Assembly: GCF_000175935.2 (NCBI RefSeq)
Contig: NC_014837.1
Span: 2,666,001 to 2,730,000, forward strand
Reading direction: 5' to 3'
DNA: 64,000 nucleotides
Origin: Pantoea sp. At-9b
GTDB taxonomy: Bacteria > Pseudomonadota > Gammaproteobacteria > Enterobacterales > Enterobacteriaceae
The notes under the pieces: generated by a model
Database searches by the model: none
What the model saw: only the letters and a program-made list of their open reading frames with translations
Told to the model about the DNA's origin: nothing
In this document: piece after piece, positions 46,504 to 55,747 of the stretch
Position numbering within the stretch: position 1 is the stretch's first letter
Layout: every line of letters starts with the position of its first letter
Program-made: the position numbers and the translations under genes

Positions 46504-47192
46504 GGCAGCAGCGGGCTGACCCGTCCGCCAGCAGCGGTTTAGCTCTGAGAAGGTTCCGCCCGCCAGGCATTAGGCAGTTTCAGCTGCAACGTGCAGGCGG
46601 ACGGGTTAAGGCCCGAAGGCGCGGGCCTTAACAATCCGCGCCCTGCGGCGTCCTCGCGCAGCGCATAGCGCTGTCCCCTCGCTTATCACTCAGGCCATAC
46701 GGACCGCGCGGATTCGCCATCCATGGCTCATTCCGCTCTCTCGCCGCATCCATGCGGCTCGCCCTGGCCTTCCCTCTGCACTCGGCGCTGCGGATGCCGC
46801 CCACCCCACCGCCCGCAATCCCGCAGGAATAAACAAAAAGCTAAAAATAAAAATCAAAAGCGAAAAGAATAAAACAGATAAGTAAAAGGCGTGCAGCAAG
46901 CGTGGGGCGCCATCCGGACTCGCTGAGCGAATGAAGGCTGCCAGGATGAGCCGCATGGATGCGGCGAAAGGCGGCGTTGAGCAGGAGCGAATCGACGCCG
47001 GTCCGTCGGCAGCGTGAATGAGCGAAGGCACCGCGAAGCGGCGCGGGAGGCTGGCGCGAGGCCCGGGATTGCAAAGGGTGCGGCCAGGCACCCTTTGCTC
47101 GGTCGCCGCACCGGCGAACTGCAACTGCATCAGCCTGAGGCGAACGAAACCCGCTCAGAGCGAACGAAATCACCTCAGGGCGAACGAACAAT
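46504..47192. repeat. large palindromic non-coding element, copy 3
   Basis: This copy has arms at about 46573-46810 and 46902-47128 around an A-rich centre (46811-46901). It lacks the REP insertion found in copies 1 and 2: positions 47013-47028 instead carry a sequence that pairs with the left arm at 46677-46694, so this looks like the unmodified form. The 10-bp stem is at 46606-46631. Three GCGAACGAA repeats mark the right end. It lies between the end of nac and the cbl promoter. Confidence 0.88.
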
Positions 47193-47250
47193 CAGAAAAG
47201 TACGCACAAGCACGTGTCGGGCGCAGCCTGACCGACCGCCCCGGTCGCAA

Positions 47251-48168
47251 TCAGCTCACCAGCATCAATTCGCGATCTTCCACCATCGGCTTATTGAGCA
47301 GCGACAGCAGAATATTTTTCACCGCCTGAGCCGACGGAGACAACGGCAGGCGTGCTGAAACATTCAGCGACAATGGCAGGTTCAGTGACGGGCTATTGAT
47401 ACGCGCCATCCACGCATGGGTGGAACTCACCAGCGCACGCGCAGCCGATTCCGGCAGTACGGTTACACCCATACCGCTCGATACCGCCGCCGTCAGCGTC
47501 GAAATCGATTCAATCTCACCGATAATGCGTGCACTCAGGCGACGCAGGGAGAAGGCTTCATCCACACGTTTACGCACGGCGCTGTAGTCACGTGGCAGGA
47601 ACAGGTTCATCTGTGCTACCTCGGCCAGATCTACCGTCGCGCCCGGGCAGTCAGTGGCACCGACCAGATAGAGTTCTTCTTTCATCAGCGGAATGCTGTT
47701 GATACCTGCTGTCGGGGCGCGGTCATACAGCACCGCCATATCCAACTGACCGTTCATCACTTTTTCATTCAGTGAGGTGCCACTATTTTCATGCAGATAG
47801 ACCAACACATCCGGGTACTGCTCGCGCACGGTTTGCAGCAGCGGCATGGTCAGCGATGAGGCTGCGGTACCCGGTGCCAGACCAATCGACACCTGGCCAT
47901 TCAGCGCCTGACCGGCATTGATCACTGCCGTCTGTGCCTGTTCACACTGACGCAGGATGGTGCGTGCGTGGGCATAAAGAATTTTACCGGCTTCAGTCGG
48001 CGTTACGCCGCGCTTGGTACGGATCAGCAGTTGCTGATCAAGTTCGTTCTCCAGCGTTGCCACCTGCTGGCTAAGCGCGGGCTGCGCAATATGCAACACT
48101 TCTGCTGCCTGAGTCAGGCTGCCGATATCGACGATTTTTACAAAGTATTTCAGTCGTCTTAAGTTCAT
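47251..48168 (-). CDS. nac: nitrogen assimilation regulator Nac (LysR type)
   Basis: The 305-aa regulator has the same length as E. coli Nac and closely matches it as remembered: RRLKYFVKIVDIGSLTQAAE, VLHIAQPALSQQVATLE, LIRTKRGVTPTEAGKILY, FLPRDYSAVRKRVDEAFSLRRL, and GEIESISTLTAAVSSGMGVTVLPESAAR. Nac couples sigma-70 operons for nitrogen-source use to the NtrC system, because it is itself made only from a sigma-54/NtrC promoter. GGAGG stands 4 nt before the ATG. A sigma-54 promoter and a perfect NtrC site lie upstream. The catabolic genes in this window are plausible Nac targets. Confidence 0.95.
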   Translation of the reverse strand: MNLRRLKYFVKIVDIGSLTQAAEVLHIAQPALSQQVATLENELDQQLLIRTKRGVTPTEAGKILYAHARTILRQCEQAQTAVINAGQALNGQVSIGLAPGTAASSLTMPLLQTVREQYPDVLVYLHENSGTSLNEKVMNGQLDMAVLYDRAPTAGINSIPLMKEELYLVGATDCPGATVDLAEVAQMNLFLPRDYSAVRKRVDEAFSLRRLSARIIGEIESISTLTAAVSSGMGVTVLPESAARALVSSTHAWMARINSPSLNLPLSLNVSARLPLSPSAQAVKNILLSLLNKPMVEDRELMLVS

Positions 48169-48243
48169 TTTGCCTCCGTCACGGATCCCCGAATGCCCAA
48201 TTATGATTGGAGCTCTTAGCCTGCTGGCTTGTGTAATAAAGAT

Positions 48244-48259
48244 TGCAATATGCAGGCCA
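48244..48259 (-). promoter_or_regulatory. sigma-54 promoter of nac
   Basis: The minus-strand sequence TGGCCTGCATATTGCA has TGGC at -24 and a full TTGCA at -12, with GG and GC spaced by exactly 10 bp. The ATG is 76 bp downstream. It agrees with the known sigma-54 control of nac. Confidence 0.85.
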
Positions 48260-48388
48260 GGTTTTATCAGTTCACGAAAAAGCTTTACCAGATTTTTCCT
48301 AACGGCGCGGAAAATAAGCGTTTCTGATTACCCCATAAGAGTTAATAAGCGTAAAGCATGGCACGGATTGTTGAAAGAATGCGCGGAA

Positions 48389-48405
48389 TGCACTGGCATG
48401 GTGCA
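48389..48405. promoter_or_regulatory. NtrC binding site upstream of nac
   Basis: TGCACTGGCATGGTGCA is a perfect match to the 17-bp NtrC palindrome TGCAC-N7-GTGCA. It lies about 130 bp upstream of the sigma-54 promoter, the arrangement described for nac in enteric bacteria. Confidence 0.88.
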
Positions 48406-48593
48406 TAAAATGCGAGGCAGGTGTGCAAAAAAGTGATGACCCGACGACTCCTTTTAGTGCAGTGAAAGGCGTCAGCATGCACAAAGACGGGCAGAATCAG
48501 GGAGTTAAATGAAGGAATTATGACAACACCAGCAGTAAAACTTATCGGTACTGGCCGGATGATACGCTAAGGCATTCGCGCTGTAGCAAGGCA

Positions 48594-48654
48594 GCGGCTC
48601 ACGCTTATCCCTGGGAGCATAGATCACTATGTGACCAGGGTAAGCGAGAGCCGC
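48594..48654. terminator. long hairpin downstream of sugar importer operon
   Basis: Two 20-21-bp arms (48594-48614 and 48635-48654) pair with one mismatch and one bulge, and the loop holds a smaller CATAGATCACTATG palindrome. REP-like GTAGC motifs flank it. It lies 33 bp beyond the permease stop and may end the importer transcript and shield the nac promoter. There is no T-run, so termination is a guess. Confidence 0.5.
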
Positions 48655-48686
48655 CAACGCCGCTACGGCACGAAGGACGACGCGTA

Positions 48687-49718
48687 TCAGCGTTTTTTGC
48701 GGTTGCGATGCATATCGATTGAAACCGCCGCTACAATAATGATGCCTTTGATAATATCTTGCACGTAAGCATCCACGCCGACGAAGGTAAAGCCACTTTT
48801 AATCAGACCGAGGATCACTGCACCGATCAACGTACCGGTAATACGCCCTACGCCCCCCATCAGGCTGCTACCCCCGATAACCGCTGCGGCGATGGCATCC
48901 AGTTCGTAGGCCAGACCCATACTGGACTGTCCGCTACTAACGCGCGCCGCCAGTACCACTCCAGCCAGGCCAGACAACGCACCGGCAATGGTGTAGACGA
49001 TGATCAGGTACTTATTCACGTTGATGCCTGACACTTTGGCAGAGGTCATGTTGCCGCCAATCGCGTAAACATATTTGCCGTAGCGGGTATGTTTCAGCGC
49101 GATATGGAACAGAAACGCCACCACCAGGAAGATGATAACCGGCATGGCACCCTGACCAATTGAGGTGAATCCATCTGACAGGAAGCTGATCGGGTTACCC
49201 TGGGTGTAGTACTGCGCCAGACCACGAGCGGATACCATCATCCCGAGCGTCGCAATAAACGGCGGGATGCCGGTGCGGGTGATCAACACCCCGTTGACCA
49301 GGCCACACAGCAGCCCGACCCCAATTCCTGCGACAATCGGAATCGCGGCAGGCAGGTTAACCAGTGAAGGATACATCGGCGTCAGGCTATCGGAGGTTTG
49401 CGCCAGACTGGCCGCCACTACCGCCGTCAGTGCAATCACCGACCCTGAGGAAAGGTCGATGCCGGTGGTGATAATGACCTGAGTCACCCCCACCGCGATA
49501 ATACCGATAATCGCCACCTGCAACACAATCAGCACCAGACGGTTGGTGTTCATCAGGAAGGACTGGTCGCGCACATACCAACCTGCAATTTCGAAAATCA
49601 GGGCAATGCCCAGCATCACGACAAAAATACCGGTGTCTTTGGGCAATTTGTGACGCAAATTGCCGAAGAACGAAGTCTGCTCAGTGGCCTGGGGGGCCGT
49701 CACTTTAATGTTGCTCAT
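48687..49718 (-). CDS. ribose-type ABC sugar permease (second importer)
   Basis: The roughly 343-aa RbsC-family membrane protein contains VIITTGIDLSSGSVIAL, RTGIPPFIATLGMM, AIGGNMTSAKVSGINV and AIAAAVIGGSSLMGGVGRITG. The ATG at 49718 is preferred to a GTG 18 bp upstream. It lies 14 bp after the ATPase gene. It is distinct in sequence from the permease at 2863 and belongs to a separate operon of ATPase, permease and binding protein without catabolic genes. The sugar is unknown. Confidence 0.88.
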   Translation of the reverse strand: MSNIKVTAPQATEQTSFFGNLRHKLPKDTGIFVVMLGIALIFEIAGWYVRDQSFLMNTNRLVLIVLQVAIIGIIAVGVTQVIITTGIDLSSGSVIALTAVVAASLAQTSDSLTPMYPSLVNLPAAIPIVAGIGVGLLCGLVNGVLITRTGIPPFIATLGMMVSARGLAQYYTQGNPISFLSDGFTSIGQGAMPVIIFLVVAFLFHIALKHTRYGKYVYAIGGNMTSAKVSGINVNKYLIIVYTIAGALSGLAGVVLAARVSSGQSSMGLAYELDAIAAAVIGGSSLMGGVGRITGTLIGAVILGLIKSGFTFVGVDAYVQDIIKGIIIVAAVSIDMHRNRKKR

Positions 49719-49732
49719 GGTCGTCTCACGCC

Positions 49733-51217
49733 TCACTCGGATGCCAGCGACAAAATGGTTTCCTGGTCGGCTTCTTCTTTATCGAGGATGCCGGTTATAC
49801 GTCCTGCGTGCATCACCATCACGCGGTCACTCATGCCGAGGATTTCCGGCAATTCTGACGACACCATAATGATGGCGACGCCACGGTTAGCCAGTTCACT
49901 GATCAGACGATAAATCTCTGCTTTCGCGCCGACGTCGATACCGCGCGTCGGTTCGTCGAGAATCAGGATCTTCGGCTGCGCCAACAGCCAGCGGGCAATC
50001 AGCACCTTCTGCTGGTTCCCCCCGCTGAGGTTGTTGATGATTTGGTCCATCGTCGGCGTTTTGATGTTCAGCTTGCGGATCTGCTCCATGCAGTCCTGCG
50101 CCATTTTCATATGGCTGACGAAGCCGCTTTTGCCGATGTAATCCGGCATGTTGACGATGCTCATGTTCTCCAGCACCGACAGCACCAGGAATAGCCCGGA
50201 CTTTTTGCGGTCTTCGGTCAGGAACGCCATGCCCTTCTCAATCGCCGTGGAGGGAGAATCAATCTTCACCGGTACGCCGTCGATCAGCACTTCGCCGCTG
50301 TCGAAACTTTCCATACCGAACAGACTTTCCATCACCTCACTGCGTCCGGCACCCACCAACCCGGCGACGCCGAGGATTTCGCCTTTGCGCAGGGTGAAAT
50401 TGATATCCTGAAAGCGACCTTTACTGTTGAGGTTGCGGACAGTCAGCACCTCTTCACCAATCGCGTTGTTGAATTTCGGGAACAACTGGGTCAGTTCACG
50501 TCCCACCATCTGGGTAATCAGCGACTGACGGGTAAATTGGGTGGTGCTGTTGCTGCCCACCCAGGCACCATCACGGAAGATGCTGATCTCGTCAGTAATA
50601 GAGAAAATCTCATCCATTTTGTGACTGATATAGATGATGGCTTTCCCCTGTTCACGCAGGTCACGAATGATGGTAAACAGATGCGAGACTTCGGTTTCCG
50701 TCAGTGCGGAAGTTGGTTCGTCCATAATCACGATGTCCGAGTTCCACGACACCGCTTTAGCAATCTCCACCATTTGCTGCGCCGCGATGCTCAGCTCACC
50801 GACCATCCGGTCGGCTTTCAGGCGGATATTCAGTTTGTTCAGCAGCTGTTGCGTCTGCTTATTGAGTAAGGCGTGATCGACAAAGCCGTATTTCATCGGT
50901 TCGCGACCCAACCAGATGTTCTCGGCCACGGTCATGTAAGGCACCAGATTCAATTCCTGGTGGATCATGGAAATCCCGGAGCGCAACGCGTCCATCGTGT
51001 CCTGAAACTGCACTGGCTCCCCTTTAATGCGGATGGTGCCCTTATCGGGACGATACATCCCGATAAGGCATTTCATTAAAGTGGATTTGCCCGCGCCATT
51101 TTCGCCCATCAGGGCATGTACCGACCCCGGTTTCACTCGCAGTGAGACGTTGTCGAGTGCCTTCACTCCAGGGAAGAACTTGCTGATGCCTTCGGCTTCA
51201 AGCGCAAAAGCGGTCAT
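49733..51217 (-). CDS. ribose/galactose-type ABC importer ATPase (second importer)
   Basis: The 494-aa tandem ATPase is MglA/RbsA-like. Domain 1 has GENGAGKST, the signature region [10 protein letters not shown] and [15 protein letters not shown]; domain 2 has degenerate GLVGAGRSE with LSGGNQQK and [16 protein letters not shown]. It lies 33 bp after the binding-protein gene. The set resembles galactose, ribose or myo-inositol importers, and I cannot separate these from sequence alone. Confidence 0.88.
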   Translation of the reverse strand: MTAFALEAEGISKFFPGVKALDNVSLRVKPGSVHALMGENGAGKSTLMKCLIGMYRPDKGTIRIKGEPVQFQDTMDALRSGISMIHQELNLVPYMTVAENIWLGREPMKYGFVDHALLNKQTQQLLNKLNIRLKADRMVGELSIAAQQMVEIAKAVSWNSDIVIMDEPTSALTETEVSHLFTIIRDLREQGKAIIYISHKMDEIFSITDEISIFRDGAWVGSNSTTQFTRQSLITQMVGRELTQLFPKFNNAIGEEVLTVRNLNSKGRFQDINFTLRKGEILGVAGLVGAGRSEVMESLFGMESFDSGEVLIDGVPVKIDSPSTAIEKGMAFLTEDRKKSGLFLVLSVLENMSIVNMPDYIGKSGFVSHMKMAQDCMEQIRKLNIKTPTMDQIINNLSGGNQQKVLIARWLLAQPKILILDEPTRGIDVGAKAEIYRLISELANRGVAIIMVSSELPEILGMSDRVMVMHAGRITGILDKEEADQETILSLASE

Positions 51218-51250
51218 ACATCACCTCCGTACGGCTTTGTCGGGATCGGT

Positions 51251-52174
51251 TTATTTCTGATTACGGTTTTCGAACTGTGCCATGTTGTCTTTGGTGATCA
51301 GCTGGTACGGGATGTTGATGACTTTCTCAACTTTCTCGCCGTTAACCAGTTTGATGGCCGTCTGCACTGCGCCTTCACCCTGACCTTTTGCATCCTGGAA
51401 TACGGTGGCAACCATTTTGCCGTTCTTCAGCATTTGCAGCGCGTCAGGGGTGCCGTCAACGCCAGCAATCAGGATGTGGTTCGGGTTTTTGCCCAGCGCC
51501 TGCAGAGCACCGATCGCCATTTCATCGTTGTTGGAGGCAATGGCCTGGATATCATCACCGGCCGTCAACCAGTTACTCACCACGTCGACAGCATCGTTAC
51601 GCATAAATTTGGCGGTCTGCTTCTGCACCACTTTGATGCCCGGATATTTCGCCACTACCGCTTCAACACCTTTGGTGCGGTCGCGGGTCGATTCGTTGGC
51701 CAGGTCACCCATCAGAATCGCGACGTTACCTTTACCGTTCATGGCTTTCGCCAGTGCTTCCATTTGCAGGCGACCCGCCAGCTCGGAATCAGAGCCGACA
51801 TAAGCCATTTTGTCGGTCAGCTCGCCTGCTGGTTTACGGTTAACGAAGATCAGCGGGATACCCGCTTTGCTGGCCGCATCCATCACGGGTTTCACCGCAT
51901 TGGTATCGACCGGGTTCACGATGATGGCGTCCACGCCCTGTCCGATAAAGTTTTGCACCTGTTGCAGCTGCTGTGATACGTCGCCTTTCGCGTCTTCAAC
52001 CTGCCCTTTGACGTTGTCTTTGGTCATCTCTTTCTGCATCGCGGTACGCAGGATGGTCAGAAAGTTGTCATCAAACAACGCCATAGAGACGCCAACCTGG
52101 ATATCTTTTGCCATTACAGCGGCAGGTAACATGCAAGCTAACAGGGAAGTCACTAACGCTTTTTTAATGTTCAT
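51251..52174 (-). CDS. periplasmic sugar-binding protein (second importer)
   Basis: The 307-aa protein has a Sec signal peptide (residues 1-22, ending AAVMA before KDIQ) and a type I periplasmic-binding domain: VGVSMALFDDNFLT, DAIIVNPVDTNAVKP, FVNRKPAGELTDKMAYVGSDS, NNDEMAIGALQAL and IAGVDGTPDAL. It is the first gene of the second importer operon. The VGVSMA...DNFLT opening recalls myo-inositol-binding proteins, but this is a weak clue. Confidence 0.85.
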   Translation of the reverse strand: MNIKKALVTSLLACMLPAAVMAKDIQVGVSMALFDDNFLTILRTAMQKEMTKDNVKGQVEDAKGDVSQQLQQVQNFIGQGVDAIIVNPVDTNAVKPVMDAASKAGIPLIFVNRKPAGELTDKMAYVGSDSELAGRLQMEALAKAMNGKGNVAILMGDLANESTRDRTKGVEAVVAKYPGIKVVQKQTAKFMRNDAVDVVSNWLTAGDDIQAIASNNDEMAIGALQALGKNPNHILIAGVDGTPDALQMLKNGKMVATVFQDAKGQGEGAVQTAIKLVNGEKVEKVINIPYQLITKDNMAQFENRNQK

Positions 52175-52634
52175 AGGTAACCCTTCTTTATCGTTAACAT
52201 GCGCAGGTTGGCTGATACCTCGAATGAAAAAATTCTTTTACATTCACTCAACGTCGCTGGCGTTTTTTATCTGGTTGTAGAGGTAAGGCTTCTGGTTTAA
52301 CGTTATCGGTTGCTAACAACTCCTTTTTGTAACTTGTTCCTTATCAACAAGTTATTTTCAAAACAGCGTTTCGGGTTGTAAAAGTTGTTCCGCCCGTGAT
52401 GATAAGCAGTTCATTTATTCCATCTCGACGCCATTTGAAATTTTCATCATAAAAGCACTGAAACGCTTGTTTTAAAATCGGCAAATAACAAAACTTTGAC
52501 ACGCCTCTAACATCTGCGAGGAATTGCGTTTAAAGTGAGATCTTGCTGGCAGTTTGAATTGTGGTCATTCAAGGCAGAAAAACGGCAATCCGCTGCTTTT
52601 CCGCGCACTTAAACCAAAAGTGTGCAGGAGGGCT
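52175..52634. other. AT-rich intergenic region upstream of sugar importer
   Basis: These 460 bp hold no convincing gene. They are AT-rich and contain several short inverted motifs, for example GTTA/TAAC around 52304-52319 and CTGAAACGCTTG near 52458, which could be regulator sites for the importer. The promoter of that operon must lie here. I could not assign a specific operator. Confidence 0.4.
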
Positions 52635-52663
52635 TTGACAACGGGGATCGGCATCGCTAATAT
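52635..52663 (+). promoter_or_regulatory. sigma-70 promoter of tRNA-Asn
   Basis: A perfect TTGACA (52635-52640) and TAATAT (52658-52663) are spaced by 17 bp. The -10 ends 18 bp before the mature tRNA, and a GC-rich discriminator follows, as is usual for stable-RNA promoters. Confidence 0.85.
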
Positions 52664-52681
52664 GCGCCTCGTTCCAACGAT

Positions 52682-52757
52682 TCCTCTGTAGTTCAGTCGG
52701 TAGAACGGCGGACTGTTAATCCGTATGTCACTGGTTCGAGTCCAGTCAGAGGAGCCA
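52682..52757 (+). tRNA. asn tRNA: tRNA-Asn (anticodon GTT)
   Basis: The 76-nt gene has a fully paired acceptor stem (TCCTCTG with CAGAGGA), the D-loop AGTTCAGTCGGTAGAA, anticodon GTT in ACTGTTAAT, the T-loop GGTTCGAGTCC, an encoded CCA end and discriminator G. It appears identical to the E. coli gene as I remember it. It has its own promoter and terminator. tRNA-Asn genes also stand near nac and cbl in E. coli, so this part of the gene order is conserved. It marks the edge of the AT-rich effector region that follows. Confidence 0.98.
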
Positions 52758-52764
52758 TATTTAA

Positions 52765-52796
52765 GAAGCCCGCTCAGGGAAACCTGAGCGGGCTTC
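52765..52796 (+). terminator. terminator of tRNA-Asn
   Basis: A 14-bp perfect stem (GAAGCCCGCTCAGG with its complement) and a GAAA tetraloop start 8 bp after the CCA end. Only short T runs follow. Confidence 0.82.
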
Positions 52797-52845
52797 GTTC
52801 GTTATGGACATAACATCGCTGGGACAGTCCGCAACGTTGATAACG

Positions 52846-54417
52846 TTAATCTGTCGGCCGCGCTTCAATATACAAACGGCCAGTCAAACCCGGACGCGTT
52901 TTCTGATTGATGGGAATGGTGAAGAAAATACCCTCCCCATGTTCTAATTTTGTCGTCGTGGCATTAACCCCCGGTTTACCTGGATTATCATCCTGATAGC
53001 CATATTTGATGCGCCAACCTCCAAGCACATCCTCGTCGGGAAATGCCTCAATCAAGATCAGTTCTCGCATGATGTACCCACCTTCATAATGGCGTTTCAT
53101 AAAAAGCATGCCATCAACCACATAATCAGGTACAAGCACTTTAAGATCGAGTGCGAAACTGACAGAACCAGAAGCTTTTACGCTTTTAGTCGGATCGAGG
53201 AAAATCGAGAAAAGGTACGGGCTTTGCTCGCGGTCGGGCGGACGGTTCTCTCCGGGTTTACCCGGAAACAGTTGGTCATAGGTACGAAAGATGGCTGAAT
53301 GTTCTCTGATTTCACGGCGGGTCATTTGCCACTGACAACCGCGTACACTGACCGCAACTTCAAATTGATAAGAAGCTTTTACTTCCTTACCTGCCTTGAG
53401 ATCGGTCATCACCTCTGCCGGTAACGTAATGTCATCAATATCCAGCCTGCCGTCCACCCTTAATGAACCGAAGAGAAAACGAACAAGATTCTGATACCCC
53501 TCTTCCGAATTCACAATGCCGTAGTAACCAGAGTGACTACGATGTACATAGGCACGCGGCGAGCCCACATCTTTGCCATCGACGCCCGGTCCATGCGTCG
53601 TGGCATTATCAATACGCACCAGCCCGTCACTCGCTTCCCCTGCCCCCCAGGCTGAGATCCCTTTAAACACCGTATAATCTCGCGAATCCGTACCTATAAG
53701 ATTGAAAATGCGATCGGGGGGAAAGTTTGATACGACTGACACATCATCACTTTGTGGCAAGTCAAGATATGCTGCCATGCGTTCCCGGTTAAAATTATTC
53801 GCATCACCAAAGGAAAGCCAGCCAGGTACATTACGCACGATGCGCATATCAATACCGTTATGCGGCGTTGCATAGGTAAACAGCTTAGCGACTAATGCAC
53901 GTGCCTCAGCCGTACTTAACCGGGTATTTTGTAAAAACGCCCGACACACCAATCCCCCCATCGAATGGGCGACTAAGTACACTTTGAAATCAGCCGGATC
54001 AACTTGATTTTTTGCGCAAACCTTATCTCTCAGGCGCAAAATTAACTCACCTAATCCTGTAGCGAAATGCTCAATAGGTGGCGTGTTTCCGGTGCCAAAA
54101 TCCTGACTCGCCTCGTCATAATATCGGTAGATAATAATACTTTTGTAGGGGATCACGCTGTCTGGTCGATCGGACGCAACCAGATCCTCGCCTTCTTCGA
54201 ACACGTCGGAATAACCGTGCTCAGACATCAGACGCACCAGAGGGGATTCAAAATAAAAGCGTTTAACGTCACCTGTCCAGGCCATCCGCGATTTCGTCGA
54301 ACCAAGGTTAAACCCCATATAAGGGTCTGCAACAGTCTCCTCTATTTCATCCTGGGTTGCGGCGAAACCTCTGACATAGATGATGGGATGGTATGACTGT
54401 AATTGTTTCGTTGCCAT
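52846..54417 (-). CDS. alpha/beta-hydrolase, probable T6SS lipase effector (Tle-like)
   Basis: The 523-aa protein has a lipase-type N-terminal half. The nucleophile elbow AHSMGG places Ser152 after a VYLVA strand, and the start IIYVRGFAATQDE is oxyanion-like. A downstream Asp in ASDGLVRID and His in YVHRSHSGYY are candidates for the triad. There is no signal peptide. The C-terminal 180 residues look like a beta-rich domain of unknown role. Large cytosolic lipases of this build near VgrG and Rhs genes are often type VI phospholipase effectors; that role is inferred. It follows the DUF2272 gene by 10 bp and ends beside tRNA-Asn. No separate immunity lipoprotein is seen. Confidence 0.7.
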   Translation of the reverse strand: MATKQLQSYHPIIYVRGFAATQDEIEETVADPYMGFNLGSTKSRMAWTGDVKRFYFESPLVRLMSEHGYSDVFEEGEDLVASDRPDSVIPYKSIIIYRYYDEASQDFGTGNTPPIEHFATGLGELILRLRDKVCAKNQVDPADFKVYLVAHSMGGLVCRAFLQNTRLSTAEARALVAKLFTYATPHNGIDMRIVRNVPGWLSFGDANNFNRERMAAYLDLPQSDDVSVVSNFPPDRIFNLIGTDSRDYTVFKGISAWGAGEASDGLVRIDNATTHGPGVDGKDVGSPRAYVHRSHSGYYGIVNSEEGYQNLVRFLFGSLRVDGRLDIDDITLPAEVMTDLKAGKEVKASYQFEVAVSVRGCQWQMTRREIREHSAIFRTYDQLFPGKPGENRPPDREQSPYLFSIFLDPTKSVKASGSVSFALDLKVLVPDYVVDGMLFMKRHYEGGYIMRELILIEAFPDEDVLGGWRIKYGYQDDNPGKPGVNATTTKLEHGEGIFFTIPINQKTRPGLTGRLYIEARPTD

Positions 54418-54427
54418 TTAATCATCC

Positions 54428-55060
54428 TCACAGGTTGCACTGTAATAAAGCGAGCCACGGCAGGAAGTTTTTACCATCAACGCGATCTAATAAAATCCCT
54501 GCATCAGAAAGAGGTAATTTTTTCTGGTTGACTGAATTACTCACATTCCCACCAATGGTTAATACATAGCCATGTTCACGATTGACATCGACAACAATAT
54601 CACCATGCGATGGATAGTGACCGTCGGCTTTATAAGCCAGCTCAGCTTGCTCAAAACTATAGTTCGTTGCATATTCCCGGCCTGAACAAATAATATCACC
54701 TACGGACGGTACGGCTGAATCTGGAGCCACTGCATAGTAAGCACTCGGAATATTATTTTTTTTAGCCTTGCGCGAAAACTCAATATAATGACAATGTGCT
54801 TGCGCATATTTGAAAGTCTCTCCTGCGCCTGCAGTCCTGATGATAAAAGAAATAAATGCAGCGGACCATGCCGGGTTATAGGGATGGCCTTTTTTATCTA
54901 TTAGGGTCGTGCGACCGTCAATATCATAAACAGGAATTGATTTCCAATAATCTCCGACACGATTATAGACAGCATTATCGCTCTCTTTTAGTTGGCCGAA
55001 ATGGAATATGGCATATTCATCTTTACATATTGACAATAAACTGGCAATGAACTCGGACAT
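54428..55060 (-). CDS. DUF2272-domain protein, possible peptidoglycan-directed partner
   Basis: The 210-aa protein resembles DUF2272. It has PAWSAAFISFIIRTAGAG, AQAHCHYIEFSR, SVGDIICSGR, a HGDIVVDV segment and HGYVLTIGGNVSNSVNQ. The arrangement recalls a CHAP/NlpC-P60 fold in which the usual catalytic Cys of WCAAFV is Ser here, as is common in this family. There is no signal peptide. Composition is AT-rich compared with the genes before the tRNA, which suggests transfer. It lies 10 bp upstream of the lipase gene. It could be an effector, an accessory or an immunity-type protein. Confidence 0.6.
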   Translation of the reverse strand: MSEFIASLLSICKDEYAIFHFGQLKESDNAVYNRVGDYWKSIPVYDIDGRTTLIDKKGHPYNPAWSAAFISFIIRTAGAGETFKYAQAHCHYIEFSRKAKKNNIPSAYYAVAPDSAVPSVGDIICSGREYATNYSFEQAELAYKADGHYPSHGDIVVDVNREHGYVLTIGGNVSNSVNQKKLPLSDAGILLDRVDGKNFLPWLALLQCNL

Positions 55061-55462
55061 ATATACCCCACAGGTTGATAAAAAACTTATGATTTCAGAT
55101 GAAATAGTATTTCTATTCTGTTTCTATAGTTATTTACTGCAATGGGTTTTCAAAATACGATATTTACAACAATCTCAATAGTAGCAATCCCTCCGAAACT
55201 CTCTAGAACAACGGCATTATTATTAGTCAGCCCCGGTTTCTTTTCCAACCGTGACAACGGCACGCCTGTAAATTTCAACACGTTGAAATGCAACAACAAA
55301 CATTTATCTTTGCAAGATTTTACGCTGCAAGACGTGAAGCTAACAAACAATTCTAAAATTAATTCATTAATATGAGAAAGTTTTCACCTTAATATATTAT
55401 TCAAACCTACTGTGCAAAAAACAGTTTGCCACACGTTTTTTCTACTGTTCACTTCTTTAAGT

Positions 55463-55481
55463 GATAATGATAATCATTACT
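55463..55481. promoter_or_regulatory. Fur box
   Basis: GATAATGATAATCATTACT matches 17 of 19 positions of the Fur consensus and contains two overlapping 7-1-7 units offset by 6 bp. No gene starts close by on either strand. The nearest are the DUF2272 gene (start 400 bp away, minus strand) and a possible short plus-strand transcript. Confidence 0.7.
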
Positions 55482-55708
55482 ATAAATCCGCTCAGTAACT
55501 CTTTCATACTCGCAGCCATGCGTGGTTGCTGGAAAGCAAACTTGTCAGCGCTTGAGCGTTTTTACACAGAACTGTTCCGCTTCCTCAGTGGAACAGTTTT
55601 CGCGAGGTCTCTGTAAGAATGGGGATTTCAACCAATATGATGGAAAAACATATTATTCGCGGTGTGATTTATCACGTGCTGTTCGGTGATGTACCCTGTC
55701 AGCAAAAC

Positions 55709-55730
55709 GCGCGATAAATCGCACCGCTAC
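55709..55730 (-). repeat. REP unit near XRE gene end
   Basis: The minus-strand GTAGCGGTGCGATTTATCGC matches the REP core seen at 12537, 21855 and 39961. A degenerate inverted partner lies at about 55658-55680. It stands 18 bp beyond the stop of the XRE regulator. Confidence 0.7.
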
Positions 55731-55747
55731 GGAACGCAGGCTCTGTA

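Larger units (their letters stand above)
55061..55747. other. AT-rich intergenic region of about 690 bp
   Basis: No supportable coding gene is seen: short frames exist on both strands (for example 55142-55375) without ribosome sites or recognisable motifs. The stretch holds a near-consensus Fur box (55463-55481), a 9-bp hairpin followed by four T (55570-55600) and REP sequences near 55658-55730. Confidence 0.5.

Noticed and set aside
55142..55375. 77-codon plus-strand frame in the AT-rich gap
   Set aside because: It has no ribosome site, no recognisable motif, and a composition typical of the surrounding non-coding DNA.
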